A stretch of DNA of 64,000 nt from Atrichornis clamosus (Eukaryota > Chordata > Aves > Passeriformes > Menuridae). A program made the translations under genes and the position numbers. This document shows positions 14,216 to 27,418 of this stretch, one piece after another (the first letter of the stretch is position 1; each line of letters begins with the position of its first letter). The notes beneath the pieces are model-generated. The model worked only from the letters and a program-made list of their open reading frames with translations. It was not told the DNA's origin and did not search any database. The stretch is from positions 49,779 to 113,778 of the forward strand of contig WBMZ01012202.1 of NCBI GenBank assembly GCA_013400975.1. Direction: 5' to 3'.

Positions 14216-14787
14216 TATATTAGTTGCTACATAACTACAAAAAGTAGGACTATACTCAAAATCATCAAGACATGACTGAAGAAATATAGTTAAATGCATT
14301 CCAGTCAATAAATGGAATTATTTCTGCCAGCATGGTGCAAGAAACATTTCCTGCTCAAAATCACATCATGTGTGACTCAGTAATGAACTGTGACTTCTAT
14401 GGTTACTAGGATTTTTCTGTTTTCTCTAGGTAATGTGATACAAAGAAGCAACTCAATCTAGATTCATGGAAAAAACCCTCAAATTTTTGAGAACTATCTC
14501 TGGATTACATTTTATATTATACCCGATGAGCATCCATCTGCATACTTACCTTCAATACTATCTACATGGACATATATTTTAACACAAAGATTGATTTTGG
14601 AAACAGTCCAAACCATAAACACAGTGCAGCAGTCTTAGTAGTGTTCTCTAAACCATAACCACTTAAAATGACAAAATTAATATACCCTGATGTTTCCAGA
14701 TGTCAGGTTCTCAATACATTTTGGCAGACTAAGCTCAATTATCTAGATTAGAGGTCTTTCATTCTCATTAGCTCACATACAACAATT

Positions 14788-14802
14788 AAAAAAAAAAAAA
14801 AA
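14788..14802. repeat. A15 homopolymer
   Basis: The longest uninterrupted A run noticed in the window, with no retroposed body recognised next to it. Confidence 0.8.
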
Positions 14803-15654
14803 TGAATGAGATAGCACAAAAACATATGTTATTCTCCATTTCAATTTTGACTCTTACAGAAACAGCTTCAGACAGCTTTTCTCAATGCTGTAGTGCCTTG
14901 GGTGATTTAATTTTTAATTAGACTAGTTAAACAAGACTTTAACTTTCAATATGAAAAATATGCTGAAATGTGCATCTACTTTACTGTTAGAGGGTCTGCA
15001 TTACAGTATTGGCTCCTTAATGGAATTAATCATCTCCTTTCTAAATATTAATAAATATTACAACTGTGAAAATCCTTACTATTAGAATGCAACAGGGCCC
15101 ACACCCATGGGCCATACAGACTGTGACAGACAGGTCCTGCTCTTTCACCTGTGTGAAATACAAACCCTGCGAGTGCAGTTTCTACACGTGTGTTGGAATG
15201 GATGCAACTCAGAAGTCAGTTCCTACAACATGATACACAGATGTCTCTCTCATAGAATCAAGAATTATGGTTTGACTCTTAAGTGTGTGGTCCAGTATTT
15301 CTCCAGGATGCAAAAATTCATATTTTTTGCTAAACAAAGGCATGAGACCTAAACCAGAAGTTTGAATTATTTCAGTTTAAGCTCAGTTACAAAAACAAAC
15401 AAAAAAATAAGTTATTAAAAAAAGAAAAAACAACCAGTGGAAAGTGTAAGTGCCATGACTACCTCCAGGTTCAGCTATTCCAACGGTAGGTAACAGGCAT
15501 CTGTGCTACTCAACTTCAGCACTGTAAATCAGATTAAAGAAAAGTTCAATTCACCACATTTAACCCCATATATTTATTACCTTGGGGAAAAAAAAAAACA
15601 GAACAAGTTTTTGTGCAAGATTTCAACTATTTTGATGGCTGCTGAAAACTCAAC

Positions 15655-16237
15655 ACAGTGGAGAGGAGGCAGTATATGAGGTTCCTGGAGAGTGTGGAAG
15701 ATAAACTCCTGACACAGCTGGCAAGCAAGTTTAGTAGGGATGGTGCCCCACTAGACCTGCTGTTTGTGAGCAGAGAAGGGCTGGTGGGAGATGTGGTCAG
15801 AGCCTGTCCTGGGCACAGCAGTGACAAATTCTGGGTGAAGTAAAGAAGGGGGTCAACAAAACCTCTGCCTTGGACTTCTGGAGGACGAACTTTGGTCTAT
15901 TCAGGACTGTGGTTCAGAATTCCCTGGCTAAAAACATAGGGGTCTGGGAAGGCTTGACATAATTTAAGAAAAAAACAGAACAAGAGGCAAGGGCCTCACA
16001 TTGCACCATGGGAGGTTAAGTTTGGACATCAGGGAGAATTTGACTCACTGAAGGGTTGTCAGGCACTGGAATGGGCTGCCCAGGGAGGTGGTCGAGTTCC
16101 AATCCCTGCAAGAGTTTAAGAAACAACTGGACATGGCACTTGGACTGTGGTTTAGTTGACACAGTGTTGTTTATCAAAGGGTGGACTCAATGATCTTGGA
16201 GGTCTTTTCCAACCTTCATGATTATGTGACTCTATGA
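15655..16237 (+). mobile_element. Internally deleted CR1 LINE (coding fragment joined to 3' tail)
   Basis: The left part (15655 to about 15960) resembles the CR1 stretch downstream of the endonuclease motifs: a FLESVEDKLLTQL-like run, then APLDLLFVSREGLVGDV, then after a frameshift a SALDFWRTNFGLFR-like run. The right part (about 15985-16237) is a CR1 3' end, with the gcctcacattgcaccatggg, GGGCTGCCCAGGGAGGTGGT and cttttccaaccttcatgatt motifs. The reverse-transcriptase region that should separate them is missing, so this is a deletion derivative rather than simple 5' truncation. It is inactive and antisense to CACNB2. Confidence 0.82.
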
Positions 16238-16362
16238 AGTGCGAGTTGTGAGGCAATTAGCCAGGCTAAAGACAAATTGCCACATAACTTATATCAGGCT
16301 TAACTCTGAAAACTTAAGTTACACTAACGCATAAATAGTACACAATACATACACTGGCAGAG

Positions 16363-16658
16363 GGATCCTGACGTTTACAAAGGTTTATCTCATTGCACTT
16401 CCAAAGAGCACATCACCAGAACTCCTCTAAACAGAACAAAAAAATTTTCTTTATTCTTCTTTACTGAGGTTAAGTAATATTAAAGAATATCTCATATCTG
16501 AAAAGAGGATCCTGATGTTTACAAAGGTTTATCTCATTGTACTTCCAGAGAGCACATATCACTTTCCAGGAACTCCTCTTAACAGAACAAAATAGTTTTC
16601 TTTATTCTTCTTTATTGGAGGTTAAATAATATTAAAGAACATTTCACATCTGAAAAGG
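16363..16658. repeat. Tandem duplication, two units of about 144-152 bp
   Basis: Unit 1 starts ggatcctgacgtttacaaag at 16363 and unit 2 starts ggatcctgatgtttacaaag at 16507, a period of 144 bp. Both continue through matching stretches such as gtttatctcattg, acttcca-agagcacat, aactcctct-aacagaacaaaa, ttttctttattcttctttact/tt and gaatat/gaacat...cat-tctgaaaag. Unit 2 carries a short insertion near atcactttccagg. The copies look roughly 90% identical by eye. It starts about 125 bp after the CR1 3' end, with no terminal inverted repeats or coding content seen. Confidence 0.9.
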
Positions 16659-19600
16659 GACTGTTATTAAGCTTTTCTGTCTCAAAATGAGTTCCATTTC
16701 ATGACTCAAAGTCTCTCCCTTAAAACAACTCTACCAAAGCCATCTACCTACAGATGCACCCTGATGATACCTCTTTCCCATCTGAAGAGACTGGTCGCCC
16801 AGCAGAGCGTTGATGAAGCTTCAGGACATAGCCAGCATCATCTAAACACTCCTTACTGTTTATTACTGAAATTGCGCAGGGAAAGCGGAGTGAGGATTTT
16901 GGCGCCTCTCTGGGGTGACAGTTCTTGGGAACAAATGAAATCCCCACAAAACTCACTTAATTTGCACAGAATGAGTTGCTGGGGAACAGGCCGGCGCTGC
17001 AGGCCGAGGTGCTGTGCCAGCCCACTCAAGGGCAGCTGACTGCTGACCCCCAGGACAGCCCCTCCAGGGCTGGTCACCCCAGAGGGGAGGCAAAGAGCCA
17101 CCTGGATCCTAAGGTGGGGACACCTCCTGACACTTCAGATGCAGGACAAGCTCTGTTATTTTTATGTCACATTGGCAATTGGGATGTGAACAAAATAAAT
17201 CAAGTAGGAGCTACTACTAAACCAAATCTGGTGACAGGCAACTATCACTGAACATTTGCCATAGTATGCAGATATCCTCACTAACCTGCTTCACACCAGG
17301 CTTTTGTTCTGGATACAACTATTCCGCACGAAAAATAGTATTTTTCACCTTAGGATAATGACAGGATCATCATCTTCACCGAGGACTCGTTAATGTCATC
17401 CTTGGAGCATTTCCTGAAAGTTTAATTTCTGAAGTCTGATAGAAAGTGATTTAATTTTAATTTTTAGTTGCCAAATCCAGATATGAAGACTGCAACATGG
17501 AAGTGTTACAAGTCTTACACCCTACCCCACACTGGTTCTATTTCAGGCTGGCAGAAGGATGAAGGTTGGAGGCCAGGACAGCTGCGCTCCAGTTTATTCA
17601 CACTCCGCGGTCCCATTTGCCGCCGCCTTTGGGAGCTGCCGGAAGGCTACAGCTGTCACTAGCAACTGCAGGTTGCAAAACCAGCTTCTTTGGCTGGTGT
17701 AGCCTCCCTGGAGACCTGAGGTTTCTCCCTTCAGAGGTTCTGGGTTCCTTGTATACACTTGTTCCCACCTAGGGAGTGTGCTATGGCAAGAAAAACAATT
17801 CTGCCTAATAGTCAACAGAATTATTTTCTTCTAACACTAGAGCATTTAAAGGAAGCTGTATCTGCAGAATTCATTACACTAACTTTGCAACTAATTTTTG
17901 CCAAACTGTCGAATCCAACAGTTGGTGGCAGAAAGCATTAATTAGCATGTCACATTACTCTATCTGCCGTTAGAGAATATTGACTGCAAGTTAACTATTA
18001 CATAGAGTATCACAAAAAAGTCTAAATGACACTTTACACATAGCAACTCTCTGCACACCATAGCAACAGCGAGAGATTGAAGTAAAATGGTCTGGTTTCT
18101 ATAGCAACTATCACACAGACCATCTGTAATCAAAAGAAAACCTAGCAGAGGAAACAAAATGGGGGATTTTGCATACTGGAAGACTACTTAAAATATATCA
18201 CTCCTTAATGTTCCACTCTAGTCTCAAAATATTATTTAAGTGCAAGAAATCCACAAAAGCTTCTGAAATAAACTTTTACTTAATTAAATGGTAATTAAAG
18301 CTCACCAGCACTATCTCCATCACTACAAAAGACACATTTATAAAAAAGCCGATGTTTTTCAGGCACCAGACATATATAACCCTCAAGATCCATAACCCAT
18401 GTGTTCAACAAGTATTTGGTTACTATTTTACTCTGAAACTCAAATACTCTAAGAGGGCTATTAGCACAATACTTGTGACTATCCACTGTACAGAACTGCT
18501 TTTAGAAAGACAGCATTTCAGACAGAAGCACTTAACTACACTTTTTCTAAAATATAAAATATAAAAGACTTATTCAACTTTTGGGGAGAAAAAAACCCCA
18601 AAGAAATTCAGATATAAGAAAACACTAACAAGAAATTAAACCCCTCTACAACCAGAGAGGCATTTTTGTCATGCAGCTCATGTTCCTGAAGAGAACAATA
18701 TTGTATTAAGACACACCACACATGAATGGAAGGTAAATTCAATGTTAGTTATGCAAGGCACTCTCTTCTTTACCTTTCAATATTTTAAATTCTGAGGAAA
18801 TAAAAGGGATTCTTACTTCTAGATAGGGAGATATTTTCATATTAAATGCAATTTTTGGTGGAAATTAACTGGCAAGATGTAGGCTTCTAATAAATTATAG
18901 AACTAGTGGAATCAGGGAATAAAACTTATTATTAAGATTGGTCCATTTCTTTTGCTAGGGAAAATGCTAATTTGCAGAACATCAATCATCTACATGCTGA
19001 AGGCAAGCATTCCAGCCTCCTGGGTTCATGCAAAGTAGAAAGGAGGAATCTCAAATTACAAAATCATTTCTCTCTTCAGTAGCAGGCAGGGGCACTAAGG
19101 GACCACCACCACAGTGACCTGATCCTGTCAGAAGTTTATTCTCAACTAGAGCTTCTGTGACAGATGCTTAAACTCACTTCCTCAATATCACGGTGGACTA
19201 ATCCACAGGTGCTCAGCCTGCTACCTGGATGGTCTGTGCGTTCCCTGTCACTTCCACAGGACAAAGCAGAAGGATGACTAGATGGCAGCACTGGTGACTG
19301 CTCCAGCACACACTGTCCCCCTCTGCTCTGCTCTGCCTGAGGCACCAAGATGAGGAGAAATAGGAATAGGTCAAGGTGGTGGCTGAGAGCAAATAATTAT
19401 GGCCAAATACTGACCAAAGCTGCAAACCTACTCCCTGCCTGTATCCAAACAGGGCTGGAAAAAGCACGTGAGCTAGATCAATTGCGGTGGCAATGGCTGC
19501 ATATTCACTGCCACCATTCTTTCCACTCTTCAGACATGGAAGAAAACCGCCAGTCTAGGGCTGTTCCTTCCGGTGGCACTGAAGTTGCCACACAAAAGAC

Positions 19601-22600
19601 CAGCGCCTCGTCTTTTCATATAACATGAAAAAGAAACATGGCCTAATCTAGACAGCAAAACACAACAGGAAAAGAAACAGCCAAACAATCAGGTTTTAAT
19701 CACCTACATGCCTTTATTTCTACAGAAAACAGATGCCTGCATTGGCACTCAGAGCTATAAGTTACTTGACAGTACAGTATTGCAAGTGAATTTAGAATGA
19801 GTCTTGTAAGAAGAGTTCAGTGCTAAACAACATCTCTCATGTTATAGACCTTCATAATCCATTTTGCAAAGGTATCTATATTTGTTTAGATGTGAAAGTA
19901 ATCTCAGCACTCAAGTAATCTTAGCTTGGATTTATAATTACCCTGAAAAATAACTACCAACTGTAATCAGTGTAGACTCCTCTCTCACAGATTTAGGCAA
20001 AATTAAATAGATCTAAAGCACTGCTTTCATAATTTTGTTCACAAACCCATTTTGTGAGTTTATCACATTCCTGTTGTCAGACAACATAGAATAAAATGTT
20101 AGGATGCTCTACACCCCTCCTGATAATACATACATGGGACGAGCAGTTTTCAAAAACATGTCCTCTGGCTGCACATGTACCTTGTATTGCTAACAATTAC
20201 TCTTTTTTTTGCCAAAAGTCAAGACAATATTGTATCTTTTAACAAGTTTGCACAATGTGCAAGAAATGGAAGCCTACAACTGAAGAAAACCCACACTTTT
20301 ATTTATCTTTGATAGTAACAAGTTTTACGAAATGTACTAGCACTTAAGAGAAGGAAGAAGTGGGGAGGTTGTGGAGTGCTAAGGAAGAACCCTTTAAATG
20401 GGTTATCTAAGGAAGTCATGAACACCCATAGGAGATTATATTCTTGGCTATGTCTCCATTAGCAGTTATGCAGCACAACAGGAATCATTCAGCAGATCAA
20501 CAAAAATTGGTGCCAATGCCCCCATAGGCCTCCTCTATACACAGAAGGGTTTTTATTTCAGACAAGATTTAGTCTTGGACAAAATGTTTGCAGCAGGCAT
20601 ATAATTCAACCATTGGTTTGGACCCTACTGGAACCATAAGGGATTGGGGTACGTTTGGGCCACACCTCTAACTTGTGCTTTCACACAGCTGCCACTTTAG
20701 TTTCCTATCAGGCTTATCAAAACCATTCTATAATCAGGAGATTTACTTCCATTTCAAATTTTAAAGTATTCTCAATACACACAAAAAGAAGACCACGAAA
20801 TCTTGCAGCAAACCACAGCTAACTTGTGTCTCTTTAGAAATATCATGTAAGATTTTCAGCACAAAGTCAAGAAAATTTATGAGTTTTATTCAATTCTGAT
20901 CTTTCAAACCTCACAGTGAAAGTGGGAATATCTATGGAGAAAAAGACAATTTGGAAAAAAAAAACACCAAACCTCCTTAAAATTATATTAAAATATTTCA
21001 TAAATGTTTAGTAAAAATAGTATTCGATCCAATTTGCTTTACATTTTCAAAATATATGTCTTACCAAGTTAATGAGCATTAATAGTAATTATGCCCTCAG
21101 ATATTCACAGTACTGCAAAACTTCTTCCCTGCAACTGTACAACTAACAAATAACTTATGTTATCTGGGAATTCTATGCTGCTTCATTCATTATATCTTAA
21201 TTTCTTTGATGCTATATCTATGATAAATGCACGTGCACTACCAGACAAATTAAAATTTATGAAAATTTTTAAAATAACATGCATCTTAAACATAAAGCAA
21301 TCCTGTTGCAACAGAGACCTACTTCCAGCATACAATGGTGACGTTTAAGATGGAATCAAAACTATTCTTATTAGAAAGTTTGTCTTCATCTCTGACATTT
21401 GTTACACTGCAGAATGAGATATATTCAATTTTAAATGGCACTGCAAAAGGTCAGAACAATTCCCCTAACCTTGTCAAGGCTGGTGAGATTGATAATTGTT
21501 TTAGGTAAACTTAGCATCCATGTAATGTGTATTGGACTAAATATAAAATTCAGAGGGAACAAACACATATTTAGAAATTAAAAACAGAATTTTGTTTTCC
21601 AAACAAACAGTTTGGTATCCAAGAATACAATTCTGTAAATATTAAGCAGTTCACTGTTATCTGATCGTTCTTACAATTTATGTGTAACTTGTACACAACT
21701 GCATGGAAACTGAGTGAAAATATCATGAACCTCCTTCCTGGTCTACTCTTTATAACTATAGTAGAATTTCTTTAGAGTTGCATTTCTTATTTTTTCTGTA
21801 ACTCTTTGAAATCCAAAGTCATCTCAGCAAGTATACAAAAAAATTAATTATTGTGCTTAATGTTCTTCCTAAATACACAAAATAACAATTTAACACTGGT
21901 TTTGGCCTAGTAAATCTTCATTTTAATTCAGTAAATTTGATTTACATAATATTCAATATTCATTAACAAAATTTCTTTTTTGTCTAACTTGTTTAACTGC
22001 AAAATTTAGAAGACACAGAACACATCTGCATTGTAGTCAAAGCCAGTTTTCCTCTCATCAGAGCCTAAGTCAACACAACTGACAAACGATTCTCTCTAAT
22101 CATCCTTGAAACAGTGATTTAGTACTACACGTGTACTCACTGCACCCTAATTCAGACAGAACCAAGAAATAGCCATGCTTATGTTTATTCACTGTACTGA
22201 GAAACTTTATGAAACATTAAACAGTGAAGGACAAAATCAGAATTATGGAAGCATATTTTCGTGTATTTGTGTCCTTAAACTTAGATATCCCCTTGGCTGA
22301 CACAACATTACAAGAATTAAAACATCTCTAACATTTGGGGGCACTAAGAGAATATGTTCTGGATATTACAATTACATGCAGCAAAAGATTTATCCTCAGA
22401 GGATATATGAAAAGACAAAAAGAGGAATCCATTACGCACACACTGCCCAGTCCATGCAGCAGAATGCATATTAGGAAAAAAATACACACATACTGGCAGT
22501 GTACAGTAACTTCAGTACAACCACATTTATCTCTGCACTACTCTAACGCAAAAATGACAAGAGATAAACATCCATGTTCAAAGGGACCTAAGCCTGATTG

Positions 22601-25600
22601 CTGAGTGGAAAAAGAGATAAACTTATCCCACAAAGAATCTATGCAATTTAAAATTTTAAAATGCTTTGGTTTTATTTGAATGAATAAAAAACATTCCCCT
22701 GTAGTAATTATGGGCACAGTACTTCAGCCATTGAAAGATTCATATATCATATATCATGGTTCTCTAACATTGAGTGATATTTTAGAAACTATAGCTAGAC
22801 GTATTTTCTGTTTCCCTGAATACATGTTGATGACATACCACAAAAACAAATCACCCAAGCAGGCCTCACTTTTGTCATCAGAAAAACATTATCATTTACT
22901 CTTAAGGAAGGCTATTGTACTTCCACTTTTAATATTATCATTACATTGTGAACTTTTTTTTTTTTAAACTTATGCTGTAGGAAATTTTAATGCTACTTTA
23001 CTCTGTAAATAATCTACAAAGCCTGGGCAATAACAATCATGAACATGCATCCCTTGTGCAATAAACACAGGGACACACTTGCGTTTCAGGAGTAACCATG
23101 AAGAGAGAAAGAATTACAGAAATCAGCTATAGCAGCTTCTCTAAATTACATCCCGATGCAGACTTATTTGGACTGTATTTTACATTTACAGTATGCTTCA
23201 CTCAATTATTACTGAAGCAGTGATGACTTCTTATCCTCCCTCATCTGATTAATTGCTCACTGTCTTTAGTTAATGGAGTTAACCCAGCTGACCACTTTTG
23301 CAGTTGCAAGAATAAAAATCATTCCAATAAACCAAAGAGAACAAAAAGCGCTTAAAAAAACTCCAAAAGTAATATTGATACTGACTGCCTTGTAGAAATT
23401 AAATGTGAGTTCTCGTGCATTCATTTTAATGCACAGACTAGTGTGTATTAAACTTGGTTGTCCGTTTTAAAATGTGTCTTTTTCTAGTGTTTGCTTTATA
23501 TATGACTAGATCATCTCCTGAAGCAGGAGTAGATCACTGAACACTGATGTTTACAATCTGATTATTGCAACCGCTGGCAGCCACTTTGTAGGCAACCAAA
23601 ATGGCATGCTCTGCTGATCAGTGAGGCAATTTATTAATAACACAATATTTATTAATTCTTGCAATCTAGGTCTAGTGCCACCACATGCCAGCTATGAAAA
23701 CTCCTCTTTAAGTCTGATAGCTTTTAATTCAATCTCCTTGAATGGTAAAGAGATACCTCTCTTAACCACAAGAAAAAGAAGTATTTCATTAAATTCTCCA
23801 GGCAAAGCAGGATTCGTGTGGCTACATTTTGAAGGATCAGTACCAAAAAAACCCCATTAAATTTGCTGTATTAATGAACTATAAAAATATAAGCTTAATC
23901 TCCAACCAATTATTGCTAATAGTAGGCAGGGTAAAAACAATATAAAATGTCATGTAACACTGTAACAAACATCATAGTTTGACTTGTTAGACACTATAGC
24001 GACAGAAATTATACAACTCTGGCCTTAATGGACTTATAACTATTCCTGATGTTTCTTCCAAGAAGGATATGAAATCAAAGGTTATGTAAAAACAGAGTAT
24101 AAATTAAAATCATACAGACATTAGTGGGTAACAGAATACTAGGGGGGAAACAACTGGCCCAGCTTCCATGTCATTAAGAAAAGCAATCTTCAGAAACAAT
24201 ACAATATTCCAATGATCTGCTTTTATAACAACTTCCTTCATTTTCATGATAAGTCAAACCCACCACAACACTGTATACACTCATACTGAACATTTGAGCT
24301 TCACAGTCAAATGCTCCACGGCCCAGTGTCTTAATCTTGTTAAATCCCACCTTTATATAACCATAACAAATTTCCTGTTATGTCAGACTTCAGAGACATT
24401 ATTAGAAAGTTTATTTGAACAGTGCTTGGACACCAGCAAAATATTTATAACAGACAGCTTTGGTAGAGAAAATTCAATGAGCAAATCATTTAAAGAAAGC
24501 ATGCAACATGAGTTAATGTCTATATTTATAGCAAAGTTAATACATTATTATTTAGAAAATATTGTTTTAAAAAATCAACTGAGAGTAACACAGAAAAAGT
24601 CAAGTAATCTAGCCTGGTAACTTTCTAAAAATTTCTTCTAAACGATACAGTTAAAGGCCATCTAGTATTGTTATTTGTTTCTTCTTTATATGTTTAGAAA
24701 CATTTCTGCTGGCGTGTTTTTAAGAAATAAAATATTCTTTTGACAAAAATATCAAATACAGGAACACACAATCACTAAATGGTGTTACTCAGAATTGAAT
24801 CACTGTCATTAAAAAATTCCACTAAAATTGATATCTTCGCATTGCCATTTCCATTTTGCATTTTACAGTCTGGTGGTTTTCTGTACAGCAGAAGATAGGT
24901 TATAAAGTGGCCAGGAACAGCACGATGCCATCCTGATCATGTTTCCCCATGGCAAGCAACAGCAAGAAAGACTACATACTACTGCTCTGGCCAGCCATAT
25001 GGAACTATCAGCAGAAATCTATACCTCTCCCTAGCATCACATGAATAATGCATCAGCTGCCTAACTGTGTAGGATTTATCTTCAAAAACACAGGCTAGCT
25101 CTCAAACGGCACTCTAACCAGTTTTGTCCTACAGTACCCAAAGTAACACAGCACTAGATATCTTCCTCTGTTCTAAAGTATTTGCTTAGTGCTTCTAGCT
25201 ATGACTATCTCCTGTTAGAATTTTCATTGGGAAAACTAGGATAGTACAATTAATTTTTTAACCTAAACAAAAATATTTTTCATATGGATTTGGGTGTTCA
25301 GTATGCTGACAAATTAAAAAAAATTGATAAAAAAAGCAAAGTGCAAACAATTACATTTAAGTCTAAATATGTAGGCCAGACCCATGACACATCTAATATG
25401 TAAACATAAGGATGGTAAATGAGCTCAGACCAGCTCAGTGGAGCTAATGGCAGGCTAAACCAGCAAAACCTACATTGGTGTGTTTTATGTCCTTATGCAT
25501 TTCCACTTCCCAACCATTACATTAGCCCAGTGTCCCTGGTTCCCTAAGCTTCCTCATGCACCGAATTCCTATTCTTGGCAGCACCACAGTGCTCCGTTCT

Positions 25601-27418
25601 CACACTAATATCCTCTCCCACCTCCGCAAGGGCAAGCTGCAGATGACAGCAGATGTCCTGAACCTACACATGTGCTTGTTGCCCCACGACAGGCTTCACA
25701 TCCACTGACCATCCCACCACTGCCTCACAGACAGGACAAAGGTCAGATTTCACCCATCTGCACTGTGGAACCATCCACTTCTGTCTGCTTCACAGCCCCT
25801 CCTCTGTTTTTCACAAATTCAGCATAAAATTAACATTTTAAGGATCTCAACTGGTCTGTCAAATTTGTTGGAATAAAACAAGGATTTTACAGAAAACAGA
25901 TAATCGACAAAGTGGCCACTTCAGTGCTAGGTTGATCTGAAAAATCTAGGATGCAATAAACAGTGATGGAAATGACTCAATTACATGGAAACTTGGCCTG
26001 ACTAAATTAATTACAGTCAAACACGCAGATCTAAAATTTAAAAGATTTAAAAGAGGAACTAGGTAATAGTAGAATCCTTTGTAAAGAGCAATCTAGAAAG
26101 GATCATGAACAATACTGGTTTCACAGAAGGACCCTGCAGGTCTGCAAAAGGTCAACACAATCTTTGAACCTATAAAGGAATGTAAAGAGAGAGCAAGTAG
26201 GTTGTGTTATGGTATTAGCAAGATTATTGCTGCAACAATATGTGCAGGACAGGCATCCACACATCTTTTAGGCCGCTGCTGAAAACTGTAAAATTTTAGA
26301 GAAGTGCCAGAAAAATTACTTCAGGCATGCTAAAGCAGTTGAGTCTGTTTATTGCAGCAAGAAAGTTAAGAGGTGTCTTGAACAAGGATTACACGTAAAT
26401 TAGAGCAAGAAGGTCTTATAACAGTAAATAGGTCTTTAATCTAGTAGAAAATGTCAAAACAAAAGCAAAGGATTAGAAACTGAAACTAGACAAATTAGGT
26501 GAGACTAACTGCGTTTTTGACAGTCATTAAGAATAAATGTAGAAGGCACAGCTTAAAACAAGCTAGGAAAGGTTATTGGAGGGGAGGAGGAAAAAACTGG
26601 GTGAAGAGGGTTTTTTAGCAACAAAATGAAGAGAAGAAGTTTGTGATGATCACCATTAACTACAAAAATACTGAAGTGTAATGAAACACTTTTGATGTGC
26701 TTAAGTAATTCAGATAATGTAAGGTCTAAATTAATATAATTGGAGACAAACAATAAACCTGGTTCAAAATGTTGTGATCTCAAAAAAAGTCTTTTGTAAA
26801 CTAATCTCAACCTCATGATTTCTTCTCCTCCTAAAAACTTAGCATTGATTTATGAAACCTTCTAATTTTCATCTAGAATCTGAAATCATGCATATAACTA
26901 GAGTTTGTGTTTTGGATCATTTGGCATTTAATGTTCCATTTTCCACTCCTTGGTTTGCTGAAGGGAGGCTGCTGAGCCCCTTTGAAACTAATCTCCTTTT
27001 CTCTGGTTTACAACTCACAGTGTCCCCTGAGACATCACTTATATTTGCTGAAGTTATGGCACCTCATTATGAGCAATGATTCATAATTCTCCAGCTGCTC
27101 ACACAGGTTTCACATAGGGCTTGGTAGACTACGACTTTGAAGGACTTTAGCATCATAAGGTAAGTCATGTAGCACACCTGCTTCACCTCTTTTAACACCA
27201 GCCTTACTGACCACGGCCAGGGGCAGCAAAACCCACCTTGCAAGAAGCAGCTGTTTCCTGATGGAACATTCAGCCTCAAAACTGATGGCTTTACCTCAGG
27301 TTCAGGCATGCAAAGTAAGAAACTACAGAGCAGCTTGAAAAGCCAAACTCATTTTCAGTTACTGGCTTGAGATTCAGGATGTTACATTTATGAAACAGGA
27401 CTCACCCAGGCATCAATC
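16659..27418. other. Intronic DNA with no recognised gene
   Basis: AT-rich unique-looking sequence with short open frames only (up to 124 codons at 24246-24620, no family). Two CpG-enriched pockets lie near 16.87-17.12 kb and 17.58-17.65 kb and are listed separately. No transposon ends, tRNA genes or longer repeats were recognised. Confidence 0.6.
16870..17125. other. CpG-enriched intronic pocket
   Basis: Several CpG dinucleotides (gcgcagg, agcggag, ggcgcctc, ggccggcgctgc, gccgagg) are concentrated in about 250 bases of DNA that is otherwise CpG-poor. A second pocket lies about 0.5 kb away (17580-17645: gcgctcc, ccgcgg, gccgccgcc, gccggaag). It could be a regulatory element, an unannotated promoter or the remains of a young insertion. 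No coding match was recognised. Confidence 0.35.

Larger units (their letters stand above)
7541..15655. other. Intronic DNA with no recognised gene
   Basis: Mostly unique AT-rich DNA with simple-sequence patches: GA-rich at 9149-9176, A/C-rich at 12998-13047, and A-runs at 13606-13618, 13741-13754 and 14788-14802. A GC-richer pocket at 10380-10680 has plus-strand and minus-strand frames of about 100 and 80 codons with no family resemblance. A 20-bp unit is duplicated in tandem at 14176-14215. Confidence 0.6.
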
